Made by a program: the position numbers and the translations under genes. Under the pieces are notes generated by a model. That model was not told the DNA's origin. It did no database searches and was given only the letters and a program-made list of their open reading frames with translations. A stretch of DNA of 39,554 bases from WUQU01 sp038849025. Lineage in GTDB: Archaea > Thermoproteota > Bathyarchaeia > Bathyarchaeales > Bathycorpusculaceae. Numbering within the stretch: position 1 is the first letter of the stretch; each line of letters starts with the position of its first letter. Positions 23,673 through 31,015 of this stretch are shown in pieces. Where the stretch lies: positions 1-39,554 of the forward strand of contig JAWCNE010000007.1 of the NCBI GenBank assembly GCA_038849025.1, given 5' to 3'.

Positions 23673-24481
23673 TGAACCATCTTCCTAACCCCTAAAGGAG
23701 CCCCGGCAAAAGCTATTAAGGCTTCAGCCTCCATAAAATGCAATTTCCCAGGAAAAATCAAAGTGTAAGGCGGTTCTCCAAAATCATAACTTAAAAGATT
23801 TTTAATAAAATCTGCCTTCACCTTCGGGTTTGGGCCTCCAGCCCTCGCTATTCCCACCACCAGCCTCTTATCTGTTATCGCCCCATTTTTCCGCTTAGCT
23901 TCAACCTTCAAAAGCATTTCAAGCGCTTCCCTTATGCTTAGATAACGCTTCTCTTCAGCATTCATGTCTAACAAGCAGAGGGTGTGAAGCCCAAGGCTAA
24001 GGTTTTCCATCACAACCTCGTAAGGCGTTTCGGAAAAGTTTTCTGGGAATGGTATGGTAACGCTTTTTCCAAACTTGTAGTTGTGTAAACCTGACAAGCC
24101 CATAACTGCAGATATTATTGAAGCCCCGTGAACAACGCGAGTTGCTATTCCACGCTTTTCAGCCTCCAACCTAAGCGCCACATGGGTTGTTGCAATAAGA
24201 GGGTCACCTGGAACAAGCAGAACCGCCTTACCCCTCTCAGCCTCTTTCAAAATAACTTCGCCATTTTCATCTTCTAACTCCTTCCTAGAAACTATTCGCA
24301 GCCTCTTGCCAGACATCGCCTCAAAACGCTCTATTGAAAAACCCGGTAAAAGACTGGTGTAAAGTTCTACAAAAATGCTTTCCGCGCTTTTAACCTCCTC
24401 TAAGCCTTTTAGGCTTATGCCATTCTCATCATGCAAGCCAAGCCCAACAAACACAAGCTCACCCAAAGCCCAAACCCTCAA
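23669..24481 (-). CDS. dphB: Diphthine synthase
   Basis: A tetrapyrrole-methylase-fold SAM methyltransferase that trimethylates the diphthamide precursor on EF-2. Motifs are VFVGLGLHDENGISLKG at the N-terminus, FVELYTSLL, VLLVPGDPLIATTH, VVHGASIISAVMGLSGLHNY, FGKSVTIPFPE and LVVGIARAGG. The frame begins with TTG at 24481, but the family N-terminus suggests GTG about nine codons downstream (near 24454), with GGTGA just before it. First gene of the operon dphB-DUF357-ribL-rhomboid. EF-2 itself is not in the window. Confidence 0.93.
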   Translation of the reverse strand: MRVWALGELVFVGLGLHDENGISLKGLEEVKSAESIFVELYTSLLPGFSIERFEAMSGKRLRIVSRKELEDENGEVILKEAERGKAVLLVPGDPLIATTHVALRLEAEKRGIATRVVHGASIISAVMGLSGLHNYKFGKSVTIPFPENFSETPYEVVMENLSLGLHTLCLLDMNAEEKRYLSIREALEMLLKVEAKRKNGAITDKRLVVGIARAGGPNPKVKADFIKNLLSYDFGEPPYTLIFPGKLHFMEAEALIAFAGAPLGVRKMVQ

Positions 24482-24533
24482 ACCATAATCATCATTCTTT
24501 AAAATTCAAATCTCCTATAAAAGTGCAAAAGCT

Positions 24534-24546
24534 AAATTTATTAAAG
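24534..24546 (+). promoter_or_regulatory. TATA box of tRNA-Lys
   Basis: AAATTTATTAAAG lies about 40 bp upstream of the tRNA 5' end, which allows a short leader of about 14 bases removed by RNase P. Confidence 0.5.
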
Positions 24547-24579
24547 CCTTATCCAATGCATATTCACGAAGCCCAAAGA

Positions 24580-24685
24580 GGGCCCGTAGCTCAGTAAGGT
24601 AGAGCGGCGGACTAACCTGTCGCATGGGGTTAGGTTGAGGCTCTTAACCCGTAGGTCCCGGGTTCAATTCCCGGCGGGCCCGCCA
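24580..24685 (+). tRNA. tRNA-Lys(CUU) with a 29-nt intron at a non-canonical position
   Basis: The acceptor stem GGGCCCG (24580-24586) pairs with CGGGCCC (24675-24681), followed by G and an encoded CCA (24683-24685). The D arm is GCTC/GAGC and the T arm is CCGGG-TTCAATT-CCCGG. Between them are 46 bases where 17 are expected. Removing 29 bases (24611-24639, or shifted by one) restores the stem GCGGG/CCCGT and the loop CTCTTAA with anticodon CUU. The intron is therefore inside the anticodon stem (30/31 or 29/30), not at the usual 37/38. The intron itself can form the hairpin CTAACC/GGTTAG. I do not see a textbook bulge-helix-bulge at the junctions. Confidence 0.9.
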
Positions 24686-24781
24686 TCCATAAAGCTTGTA
24701 ACCCATGGGTTCTTTACGGAATTCATCTATGAACTTATATCTTATGGATTACAAATAAGTTGGCAAAAGGATGTCTAATTC

Positions 24782-25528
24782 ATGAATATATTTGCCATAG
24801 TAATGGAGCAGGTTGTTAAAAAATTTGAGGATGTTGTCGCTGTAGATGGTGTTAGTTTTAAAGTGGCTAAAGGCGAGCTTTTTGGTTTGCTTGGACCGAA
24901 TGGCGCGGGCAAAACCACCACTGTGAACATTCTCTGCGGTCTTCTGAAGCCGACAAGCGGTTTCGCCTTTGTAGGGGGCTATGATGTGCAGAAAGAAAAT
25001 GCGAAGGTGAAGGAGTTGATAGGCGTTTGTCCTCAAGAAACTGCTATTTACCCTTATTTGACAGGCGTAGAGAATGTGGAGCTTTTCGGAAATCTATACG
25101 CCCTTGACAAAAACATGCTTGAAGCAAGAAGGGATATGCTTCTTGGAAAAATGGGGCTTACTCAAGATGCTAAGAGAAGAGTGGAAAAATACAGTGGGGG
25201 CATGAAACGCAGACTAAGCCTCATTTTGGCTTTAATTCAGGATCCTGAAATCCTATTCCTTGATGAACCCACCGTGGGGATGGATCCTCAGTCGCGCCGT
25301 GCTGTATGGGATTTTATGGGAGAAATGAAAAAGGAAGGCAAAACCATCTTCTTAACCACCCATTACATGGAGGAGGCTGAGGCGCTTTGCGACCGCGTTG
25401 GCATAATTGACCATGGAAAGCTTATAGCCCTTGATTCGCCCATGGAGTTGATTTCAAAAAACAAGGTTAAGAACCTGGAAGAGGTCTTCATTAAATTTAC
25501 TGGTAGAAAGATACGGGAGGAGCTTTAG
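24782..25528 (+). CDS. ABC transporter ATP-binding protein (ABC-2 exporter)
   Basis: A 248-residue ATPase with Walker A GPNGAGKTTT, the Q-loop region CPQETAIYPYLT, signature YSGGMKRRLSL, Walker B EILFLDEPTVGMD and H-loop LTTHYMEEAEAL. The drug/lipid exporter (CcmA/DrrA) group fits best. The start may be ATG 24782 or ATG 24803; GGATG lies 10 bases before the first. The permease gene follows after 1 bp, so the two form a complete exporter. No regulator or substrate hint is adjacent. Confidence 0.93.
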   Translation: MNIFAIVMEQVVKKFEDVVAVDGVSFKVAKGELFGLLGPNGAGKTTTVNILCGLLKPTSGFAFVGGYDVQKENAKVKELIGVCPQETAIYPYLTGVENVELFGNLYALDKNMLEARRDMLLGKMGLTQDAKRRVEKYSGGMKRRLSLILALIQDPEILFLDEPTVGMDPQSRRAVWDFMGEMKKEGKTIFLTTHYMEEAEALCDRVGIIDHGKLIALDSPMELISKNKVKNLEEVFIKFTGRKIREEL

Positions 25529-25529
25529 G

Positions 25530-26687
25530 ATGAAGCTTCAGCGAGTTGCGGCTTTAACTAAGAAGGAAATAAAGAAGACTGTTCGGGAGCCTGCTGTGCT
25601 TTTTATGATACTCCTTTTTCCATTAGCCTTTGTATTGACTTTCGGCGTCTCCTTTGGCGGCTTGGGAGCCACGCAGCCAGTCTACGCTATAGGAGTAGTG
25701 AACATGGATTCGGTGAATGTAGCGAACTTTACACAAGCCTTTATTGCTGCGTTATCTGAAACAAAAATATTAAGTGTTCAAATTTATGTTGACAACCAAA
25801 CAGCTCAAATCGATCTATCCCAAGGCAAAATTCACGCTGCCATAGTTATTCCAAGTACTTTCAGCCAGAGCCTAGCTTCTTACCATGCAGCGCCAGAGGA
25901 CCCAAGCAAATGGGTAAACGCAAGTGTTTCCCTTTATCTTGACAAAGGCTCAGTTGTTGCAACTCAAGCTATACCACCCATAATCCAGCAAGTTCTAACC
26001 ACGTTTACAGATCAAAATCATCAGCAAATTTCAACTCCAATAAATCTGCAAATCGCCTCCTTAATAGAAACTAAACAGGTCTCTGCCTTTGAGTTTATGG
26101 CGCCTGGCATGTTCACCTTCGCCTCAATTTTTCTTATCATGATGGTTGCCCAGTCTTTCACTCAAGACCGAGAAAGCGGTATGATGAAAAGAATACGGAT
26201 AACCCCTACAACTCCAACAGAATTCATGACAAGCCAAGTCTTATCATACATGCTTATAGCCTTAATTCAAGCAGTAATCGTTTTCGCTGCAACTTACCTC
26301 ATGGGATTCAGGCCGAACGTAGAGTTTTTGGCATATGCTTTAGCCTTTATTTTTGTGTTAATCTTTTCTTTGTCAAATGTCGGTTTTGGCTTAATCACTG
26401 CCACCGTCGCCAAAACCTCTGGTGCAGCCACCGGGATAGCATTCATTTTTGTGCTTCCCCAACTTTTTCTAGGCACTTTTGTGGGAGCTTCGCTTTCATC
26501 TTCTGCCCAAATGGTCAGCAAATTCGTGCCCAGCTATTACGTTACTAATGCATTAACTTCACTTTTCTTGAGAGGAGCAGCCGCCACAAGTCCAACAATA
26601 CTATTAGACTTGATGATAGTCTCCGCCTCATGCGTAGCCATCTTGGCAGTAGGCATAATTCTCTACGCGAAATACTACAAAATATAA
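25530..26687 (+). CDS. ABC-2 type permease
   Basis: A 385-residue permease: one N-terminal membrane helix (VLFMILLFPLAFVLTFGVSF), a large extracellular domain (about 50-185) and five C-terminal helices. The motif MMVAQSFTQDRESGMMKRIRITPTTP, with the usual cytoplasmic coupling sequence ERESGMxxRI, marks the ABC2 membrane family. It partners the ATPase 1 bp upstream. Substrate unknown. Confidence 0.92.
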   Translation: MKLQRVAALTKKEIKKTVREPAVLFMILLFPLAFVLTFGVSFGGLGATQPVYAIGVVNMDSVNVANFTQAFIAALSETKILSVQIYVDNQTAQIDLSQGKIHAAIVIPSTFSQSLASYHAAPEDPSKWVNASVSLYLDKGSVVATQAIPPIIQQVLTTFTDQNHQQISTPINLQIASLIETKQVSAFEFMAPGMFTFASIFLIMMVAQSFTQDRESGMMKRIRITPTTPTEFMTSQVLSYMLIALIQAVIVFAATYLMGFRPNVEFLAYALAFIFVLIFSLSNVGFGLITATVAKTSGAATGIAFIFVLPQLFLGTFVGASLSSSAQMVSKFVPSYYVTNALTSLFLRGAAATSPTILLDLMIVSASCVAILAVGIILYAKYYKI

Positions 26688-26725
26688 GTTGTTATGGTTC
26701 CAAAACTGTGAACTTTGTCTTTTAC

Positions 26726-27664
26726 CTAGGCAACCAACTGGATCACTATTAACGCTACTATTAGAACCGCCAATAACTTCGATGCCTTTCTATTGAATTT
26801 TTGTGCTTCTTCAGTCTTTTTCATGTCTACAAGCTTCATAATATAAACGGAGGCTGAAAGATTGTAGAGGAAAATTACGTAGATTGAAAGCATCATTCTA
26901 TCCGCCAAAGTCAGATAGCCTACTGGAGGTATGCCGCTCAGCAGAGCTAAATGAAAAGCCGTCGCCGACAAAAGAGTTGTCACACCTAAGCCTATCCTCT
27001 GGCCGAAGTTCTGAGGTGAAATGAAAAAAGTTAGAAGCGATATAGTTGTTATAACTGCCACTGGCAGAACGCTTTTAACAAAAGCCGAAAGCGTAGGTCG
27101 CTTCAGCTGAATGCTGAAAATAAACCTGGAGTAAGCTTCACCGCCGTATGAGTGCTCGGTTACGGTAGTTTCAAAATCGCCTATTTCCCAGCCAGCAACG
27201 TTAACACTTTCATCAACGCTTGATGTGGGGTCCGCTGTAAAGATTAAATAAGAAGCATTTAGGTTCTTGTGCTCCAGCTCTATAGTAAGCGTATGCGTTT
27301 CATAGGGATATCGTGTGAAGTCGAAAGTTTTTATGAAGTCTCCTCTAACACGGTACTCTAAATATCCATTTTCCGCGTCAACTTCAACCTCATACTTCGT
27401 TGGATAACCGTTAACGAACTCAAACTCCTTTACTTCATTTAAACTTATTTCAGAAGGATTAAACCTAAACCATAAGTAAAAATCTAGACGGTAGCTGCTT
27501 GCAGACAAATCCACTTTTTCCACGTTTACAAGCCAAACACCAACCTCAACAGTTGCATTTTGTGTTGAAGAGTCATCAGCCTTTGCAGACGGCACGAGTA
27601 TAAACATGAAGACTAGCAATAAAGCGAACATCAACAACCGCTTTGACTTCATCAAATTCACCAT
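26726..27664 (-). CDS. Pentameric ligand-gated ion channel (prokaryotic Cys-loop receptor homologue)
   Basis: A 312-residue protein with the complete pLGIC plan. A signal peptide (1-29, ending SAKA), then a beta-sandwich ligand-binding domain (about 35-187) with YRLDFYLWFRFNPSEI and the loop FDFTRYPYETHTLTIELEH; this loop lacks the two cysteines, as in bacterial homologues. Four membrane helices follow: M1 (194-215, with the conserved Pro in SVLPVAVI), M2 (about 224-243), M3 (253-277) and a C-terminal M4 (296-312). The M2-M3 segment SATAFHLALLSGIPP then VGYLTLADR lines up by eye with GLIC. The Glu at the inner mouth of cation-selective GLIC is replaced by Gly here, so selectivity is open. A TATA box (TTTTTATATATTT, about 27690-27702) gives a near-leaderless transcript. 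Confidence 0.9.
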   Translation of the reverse strand: MVNLMKSKRLLMFALLLVFMFILVPSAKADDSSTQNATVEVGVWLVNVEKVDLSASSYRLDFYLWFRFNPSEISLNEVKEFEFVNGYPTKYEVEVDAENGYLEYRVRGDFIKTFDFTRYPYETHTLTIELEHKNLNASYLIFTADPTSSVDESVNVAGWEIGDFETTVTEHSYGGEAYSRFIFSIQLKRPTLSAFVKSVLPVAVITTISLLTFFISPQNFGQRIGLGVTTLLSATAFHLALLSGIPPVGYLTLADRMMLSIYVIFLYNLSASVYIMKLVDMKKTEEAQKFNRKASKLLAVLIVALIVIQLVA

Positions 27665-27689
27665 TGCTCTCTGCTCGTATTTAGCTCAA

Positions 27690-27702
27690 ATATATAAAAA
27701 TT
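27690..27702 (-). promoter_or_regulatory. TATA box of the ion channel gene
   Basis: TTTTTATATATTT on the minus strand lies 26-38 bp before ATG 27664, predicting a start near 27670 and a leader of only a few bases. The gene is thus transcribed alone. Confidence 0.55.
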
Positions 27703-27767
27703 CCGTTTAAAACAAGCCGCGAACTACATAATCGCCTAAAAGTTTTGGGAAGACAACAACAAAATCC

Positions 27768-27777
27768 TTAATAAATG
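27768..27777 (+). promoter_or_regulatory. TATA box of tRNA-Ala
   Basis: CTTAATAAAT is centred about 26 bp before the first base of the tRNA, the exact spacing expected for archaeal transcription. Confidence 0.55.
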
Positions 27778-27797
27778 TCTTGTCACGTTTACATTTT

Positions 27798-27872
27798 GGG
27801 CCGGTAGATCAGCTTGGTATGATCGCAGCGTTGGCATCGCTGAGGTCGCGGGTTCAAATCCCGCCCGGTCCA
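27798..27872 (+). tRNA. tRNA-Ala(GGC)
   Basis: Acceptor GGGCCGG (27798-27804) pairs with CCGGTCC (27865-27871), including the G3:U70 wobble that is the alanine identity signal. D arm GATC/GATC, anticodon arm CAGCG-TTGGCAT-CGCTG with anticodon GGC at 27833-27835, T arm GCGGG-TTCAAAT-CCCGC and discriminator A. No intron. CCA is not encoded, unlike the tRNA-Lys gene in this window. A T-rich tract follows. Confidence 0.96.
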
Positions 27873-27873
27873 C

Positions 27874-27899
27874 TTAATTTTTCATCTTATTTCTTCTCT
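27874..27899 (+). terminator. T-rich end after tRNA-Ala
   Basis: The sequence after the tRNA contains several T runs (TTAATTTTTC and ATTTCTTCT) right up to the convergent gene's stop. This is consistent with an archaeal oligo-T terminator. Confidence 0.4.
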
Positions 27900-29148
27900 A
27901 TATTGCAAGGGTTAGAAAGGCTCCCATGATTAACGGTACCGTTAGGTTGTCGTTTATTGGCAGCGGCAAACTTTCAACGAACATTGCCATTGTGGCGCCA
28001 GTCAACGCCTTCAAGGGGTTCACATAGGCTGTAGCTGCTAAAAAGCCGAAGAACAAGCCGGCTATTAAGCCTTCTAGAGTTTTTCCTTTATTAAAAGGCA
28101 ATTTTGTTTTTCCAAAAATTTTTCCAACGATAGTGGCGGTGCTGTCTCCGATGGCAAATATGGTGATAGCTACACTGCTCGCCAGAGCAGGGAACACCAG
28201 TAAAGTAAGCAGTATGCCGATGGCGAAGAATATAGGAGCAGTGGCAAACTCGTAGAGTTCTGTATGTGTTGCTGCTTGGCGAGTTATTGAAGAGATTATG
28301 GGGATGCGTTTCCCTTCCATCATCGCCACCTCGGAGGCAATATACAAAGAGGTTACGGTTACTATGAGTAGGACGATGGCGTATTGCCCCACTAAGCTGG
28401 AAAGAATGGGGACTGTGAAGCCACACGCGTGAATGATCTCTCGGAAAACCTCATTTTTAGAAAGCAAGGCTTTCCTCATAGGCTCTTCACCGCTTATTAA
28501 AGGAAGAATTTCAATCAGCCTTCCCGTCACAACATGATCCACTTTTACTCGAACCAGAAAGTCTGGGTTATACCCTATCTTCAGCATCCCTTGAAGCAGC
28601 ATTGGCGCATTGTTCCTGTCGTCAACAACCGCAACACAGTTTTCTGGAGTTAAACCTTCCTTTTCCAGGATTCTCCTCAGAATAAGAAGCTTTCCATGTT
28701 GCTCTATAACCTCGCCTGAAATCTCGCCCGTTGCAACTCCGTCTCTTATTTCTAGGTCGAAGCCAAAGGCGTAGTTCGCTTTAAGCCTAGACGCTAAGTC
28801 TTGAACAACAAAAGTTGGTAATCCAGAACTTATCAAAGCAGTTTTCCAGCCTCTCTTTCTAAGTTCTTCAAAAACTTTTTCCACGTCTGGCATTAGTGGA
28901 ATCTGCCTAAAAATCTGCAGAAACTCCTCAAATTTAAAGCCTTTAAAAACTTTAAACATTTTTTTAAGAGCGGATTTTAAAGAGATTAATCCCAACTCAT
29001 AGAGAAGCCCGTGAAAAGCTATTTTTAAAAACTTTGAAAAACTTAGCTTCGTGCCGATTTCAAAGAACAAATAGCGATTTTTAGGAATTAACACACCCTC
29101 AACGTCGAATATTGCCAGCCTAGGTTTTTCCCCTTGTAACATAGCCAA
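27898..29148 (-). CDS. Fusion of a HAD phosphatase and a dolichol-kinase/CdsA-like membrane domain
   Basis: A 416-residue two-domain protein. Residues 8-215 are a SerB-like HAD hydrolase: LAIFDVEGVLIP (nucleophile Asp15; the usual second Asp is Glu17), ALISSGLPTFV (motif II), Lys153 and AVVDDRNNAPML (motif IV, 175-183). Residues about 240-416 hold five to six membrane helices with AIGDSTATIVGKIFGKTKL and NKGKTLEGLIAGL (333-364). This signature belongs to the CTP-dependent dolichol/phytol kinase and phosphatidate cytidylyltransferase superfamily. The protein may phosphorylate an isoprenoid alcohol and also remove a phosphate in the same lipid pathway; that is inference. The start is TTG 29148 or ATG 29142. 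It converges on tRNA-Ala. Confidence 0.85.
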   Translation of the reverse strand: MAMLQGEKPRLAIFDVEGVLIPKNRYLFFEIGTKLSFSKFLKIAFHGLLYELGLISLKSALKKMFKVFKGFKFEEFLQIFRQIPLMPDVEKVFEELRKRGWKTALISSGLPTFVVQDLASRLKANYAFGFDLEIRDGVATGEISGEVIEQHGKLLILRRILEKEGLTPENCVAVVDDRNNAPMLLQGMLKIGYNPDFLVRVKVDHVVTGRLIEILPLISGEEPMRKALLSKNEVFREIIHACGFTVPILSSLVGQYAIVLLIVTVTSLYIASEVAMMEGKRIPIISSITRQAATHTELYEFATAPIFFAIGILLTLLVFPALASSVAITIFAIGDSTATIVGKIFGKTKLPFNKGKTLEGLIAGLFFGFLAATAYVNPLKALTGATMAMFVESLPLPINDNLTVPLIMGAFLTLAI

Positions 29149-29269
29149 TTTGCATCTTCTCTTAATCAGCTTTCTAATTCTTATAGCCTTTTCATATTCT
29201 CGAGAAACTCAAGCTATTAACACATAAATTTTAGCATTCTTAGACCTTAACAAAATGAAAATTTTGGAG

Positions 29270-30427
29270 TTAACTAATTGTGGTGTTCCAAAAGTAAATT
29301 TTAATGTATTTCCCTTCAAAATTGAATTCTGGGTCATCGTAGATTATGTCCAGTTTCAAGCCGTATTTTTCAATAAGTTTGTTCATGTTGTTCCAGATTT
29401 GAGAGGATATATTGTCCTGAGGCCACAGACCCCATATTTTGTCTTCCGGGTTTCTCATACCCCAACCGTAATCCTTGGGAAGCACAAGGGCAGCTTCCCC
29501 TTTCACCTTGTAAAGCGTTTTTCTCGGAGAGCCTATTAAGTTCCAAAACTTTTTCATGGCGCTGAAATGTTCTTCGGTTAATATGCCGTACTCATTAATT
29601 TTGGGGTAATTGAAGATAATTAGGTATTTTGCTCCTGCACTGTAAGCTGTTATCATGTCTTGAAGCATCTGCTTTCCGTTTTCCAGGTATGGTGGCTTTT
29701 CATAGGTCCATGTAATTATGACTCCCCAATCTTTGCCTTGTACATTAGCTGCTCCTCTGCCTAGAGCCACATGCTGTGTTCTACTGTGATTCCAACCAAA
29801 TTCAACAAAGACACAATCGTAACCCGCCAAATAGTCAAACCAGTAAAGGGCGTAGTCAGACGTAAACATTGGAATTCCTCTTCTCTTCAAGTCTTTTGTG
29901 CTGTTAATAGAAGATATGGTCTCTACGAAGAGGGTTGCTGCCTCACTGTAGCTTGAAGCATTTTTAAAGAGAGGAATCATCACATCGTTCCATCCGCCAG
30001 TGTCGATTTGTTTTCCGCCAGGCTCATCGAATAGGTAAACTCCTAAAAATTTGTCTCCCCATTGCTCCTTCGCCGTGTCTAACCATGTTTGGTGCCACGG
30101 GTATATTACGCGGGAGACGAAGCTGAAGAAAACCATAAAATTGAGGTTTGCTTTAGCGGCATAATCGCAGATTTCGTTGAGAGCAGTTTCGTTTGTGCTA
30201 ACGGTCAAAGAGTTTATGACGAAGAGGCTTGTGTAGTCTTTCACCCTGTCTATGAGAAGTTTCGCTTCGCTGGTTGTGTTTAAGCCGAAAGAAACTCCGA
30301 AGAATAAATCTTTCTTAGACGAACTATCGTCAGCCACGTAGTAAATGTAAACGACTGGTAAGCAGATTGCGGAGATAACCAGCAAAGCAATGAGTAGAAG
30401 TAAATAAGGGTCTTCATAGAGTCTCAT
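29270..30427 (-). CDS. Membrane-anchored TIM-barrel glycosidase-like protein
   Basis: A 385-residue protein with an N-terminal membrane helix (PYLLLLIALLVISAICLPVVY) and an extracellular domain of alternating strands and helices. It includes FFGVSFGLNT, FVINSLTVS, FMVFFSFVSR, FLGVYLFDEPGG, CVFVEFGWNHS, GVIITWTYEKPPY and AGAKYLIIFNYPK. The strand-end FDEP and FVEFGW look like barrel-mouth acidic residues of a glycoside hydrolase, but I cannot assign a family. It probably acts on extracellular or cell-surface glycans. TATA-like AAAATATATTTAG (about 30448-30460) and AAAGGGAT precede ATG 30427. Confidence 0.65.
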   Translation of the reverse strand: MRLYEDPYLLLLIALLVISAICLPVVYIYYVADDSSSKKDLFFGVSFGLNTTSEAKLLIDRVKDYTSLFVINSLTVSTNETALNEICDYAAKANLNFMVFFSFVSRVIYPWHQTWLDTAKEQWGDKFLGVYLFDEPGGKQIDTGGWNDVMIPLFKNASSYSEAATLFVETISSINSTKDLKRRGIPMFTSDYALYWFDYLAGYDCVFVEFGWNHSRTQHVALGRGAANVQGKDWGVIITWTYEKPPYLENGKQMLQDMITAYSAGAKYLIIFNYPKINEYGILTEEHFSAMKKFWNLIGSPRKTLYKVKGEAALVLPKDYGWGMRNPEDKIWGLWPQDNISSQIWNNMNKLIEKYGLKLDIIYDDPEFNFEGKYIKIYFWNTTIS

Positions 30428-30569
30428 AAAATGCTATCCCTTTGACTAAATATATTTTTTGAAGTGGAAAACAGCATTTAGGCAATTTCGCTTAAAGCAA
30501 GCCCAAATTACATTTTTATTTGGCTGTCACTAATTTAACAGCAACTAAACTTTAAGGTTGGAGAGCACT

Positions 30570-30851
30570 ATGCTGTCTAAAATGCCAATGAACCTTGAGA
30601 AAGTTGTTGAAGAAAAGTTGGATATGGAGATTTTGAGGGCGGCAATAATTGCAGAGTTGGACGCAATAAACCTTTATGAACAATTCGCATTAACAACTGA
30701 AAACGAGGATTTAAAAAAGGTTCTACTTGAAGTTGCGAAAGAAGAAAAAACGCATGTAGGCGAGTTTCAAACTTTACTTCTAAAAATTGACAAGGAACAA
30801 GCTGAGGAATTGGAGAAAGGTAGAAAAGAAGTCGAAACCTTAACAGGCTAG
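30570..30851 (+). CDS. Stand-alone encapsulin-type ferritin-like domain protein (EncFtn/Flp-like)
   Basis: A 93-residue two-helix ferritin-like protein. MEILRAAIIAELDAINLYEQ carries the first metal-binding Glu, and VAKEEKTHVGEFQTLLL carries the ExxH pair. From memory, it is strikingly like the N-terminal domain fused to the Pyrococcus furiosus encapsulin shell protein (ILRLAIIAELDAINLYEQ, EEKAHVGEF). It ends at EVETLTG, about where the shell domain begins in that fusion. The start is ATG 30570, with GGAGAG five bases before it; an upstream in-frame TTG at 30558 is less likely. Such half-ferritins dimerise to form the di-iron site and oxidise Fe(II). No encapsulin shell gene is in the window. 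Confidence 0.85.
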   Translation: MLSKMPMNLEKVVEEKLDMEILRAAIIAELDAINLYEQFALTTENEDLKKVLLEVAKEEKTHVGEFQTLLLKIDKEQAEELEKGRKEVETLTG

Positions 30852-30919
30852 ACCAAAAGATTGCATCGCCACAATAAACACAATAAATTAGGATAAAAAA
30901 CTGCAATTAAAGCTAAAAA

Positions 30920-30933
30920 CATGCTTCTTTTTT
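30920..30933 (+). terminator. T-run downstream of the ferritin-like gene
   Basis: ATGCTTCTTTTTTATC contains a T6 run about 75 bp after the stop, in the convergent gap 30852-31015. It is the first T run on the plus strand after the gene. Confidence 0.35.
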
Positions 30934-30988
30934 ATCTATGCCTATCCTTAGCTTTATGGTTATTTTGTTTTTGCTGAAAGCGGGAATA

Positions 30989-31003
30989 CAAAATAAAAAG
31001 GGG
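30989..31003 (-). terminator. T-run downstream of the subtilase gene
   Basis: The minus strand reads ACCCCTTTTTATTTTG starting about 13 bp after the protease stop, a plausible oligo-T terminator. Confidence 0.4.
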
Positions 31004-31015
31004 TTAAATTTGAGT

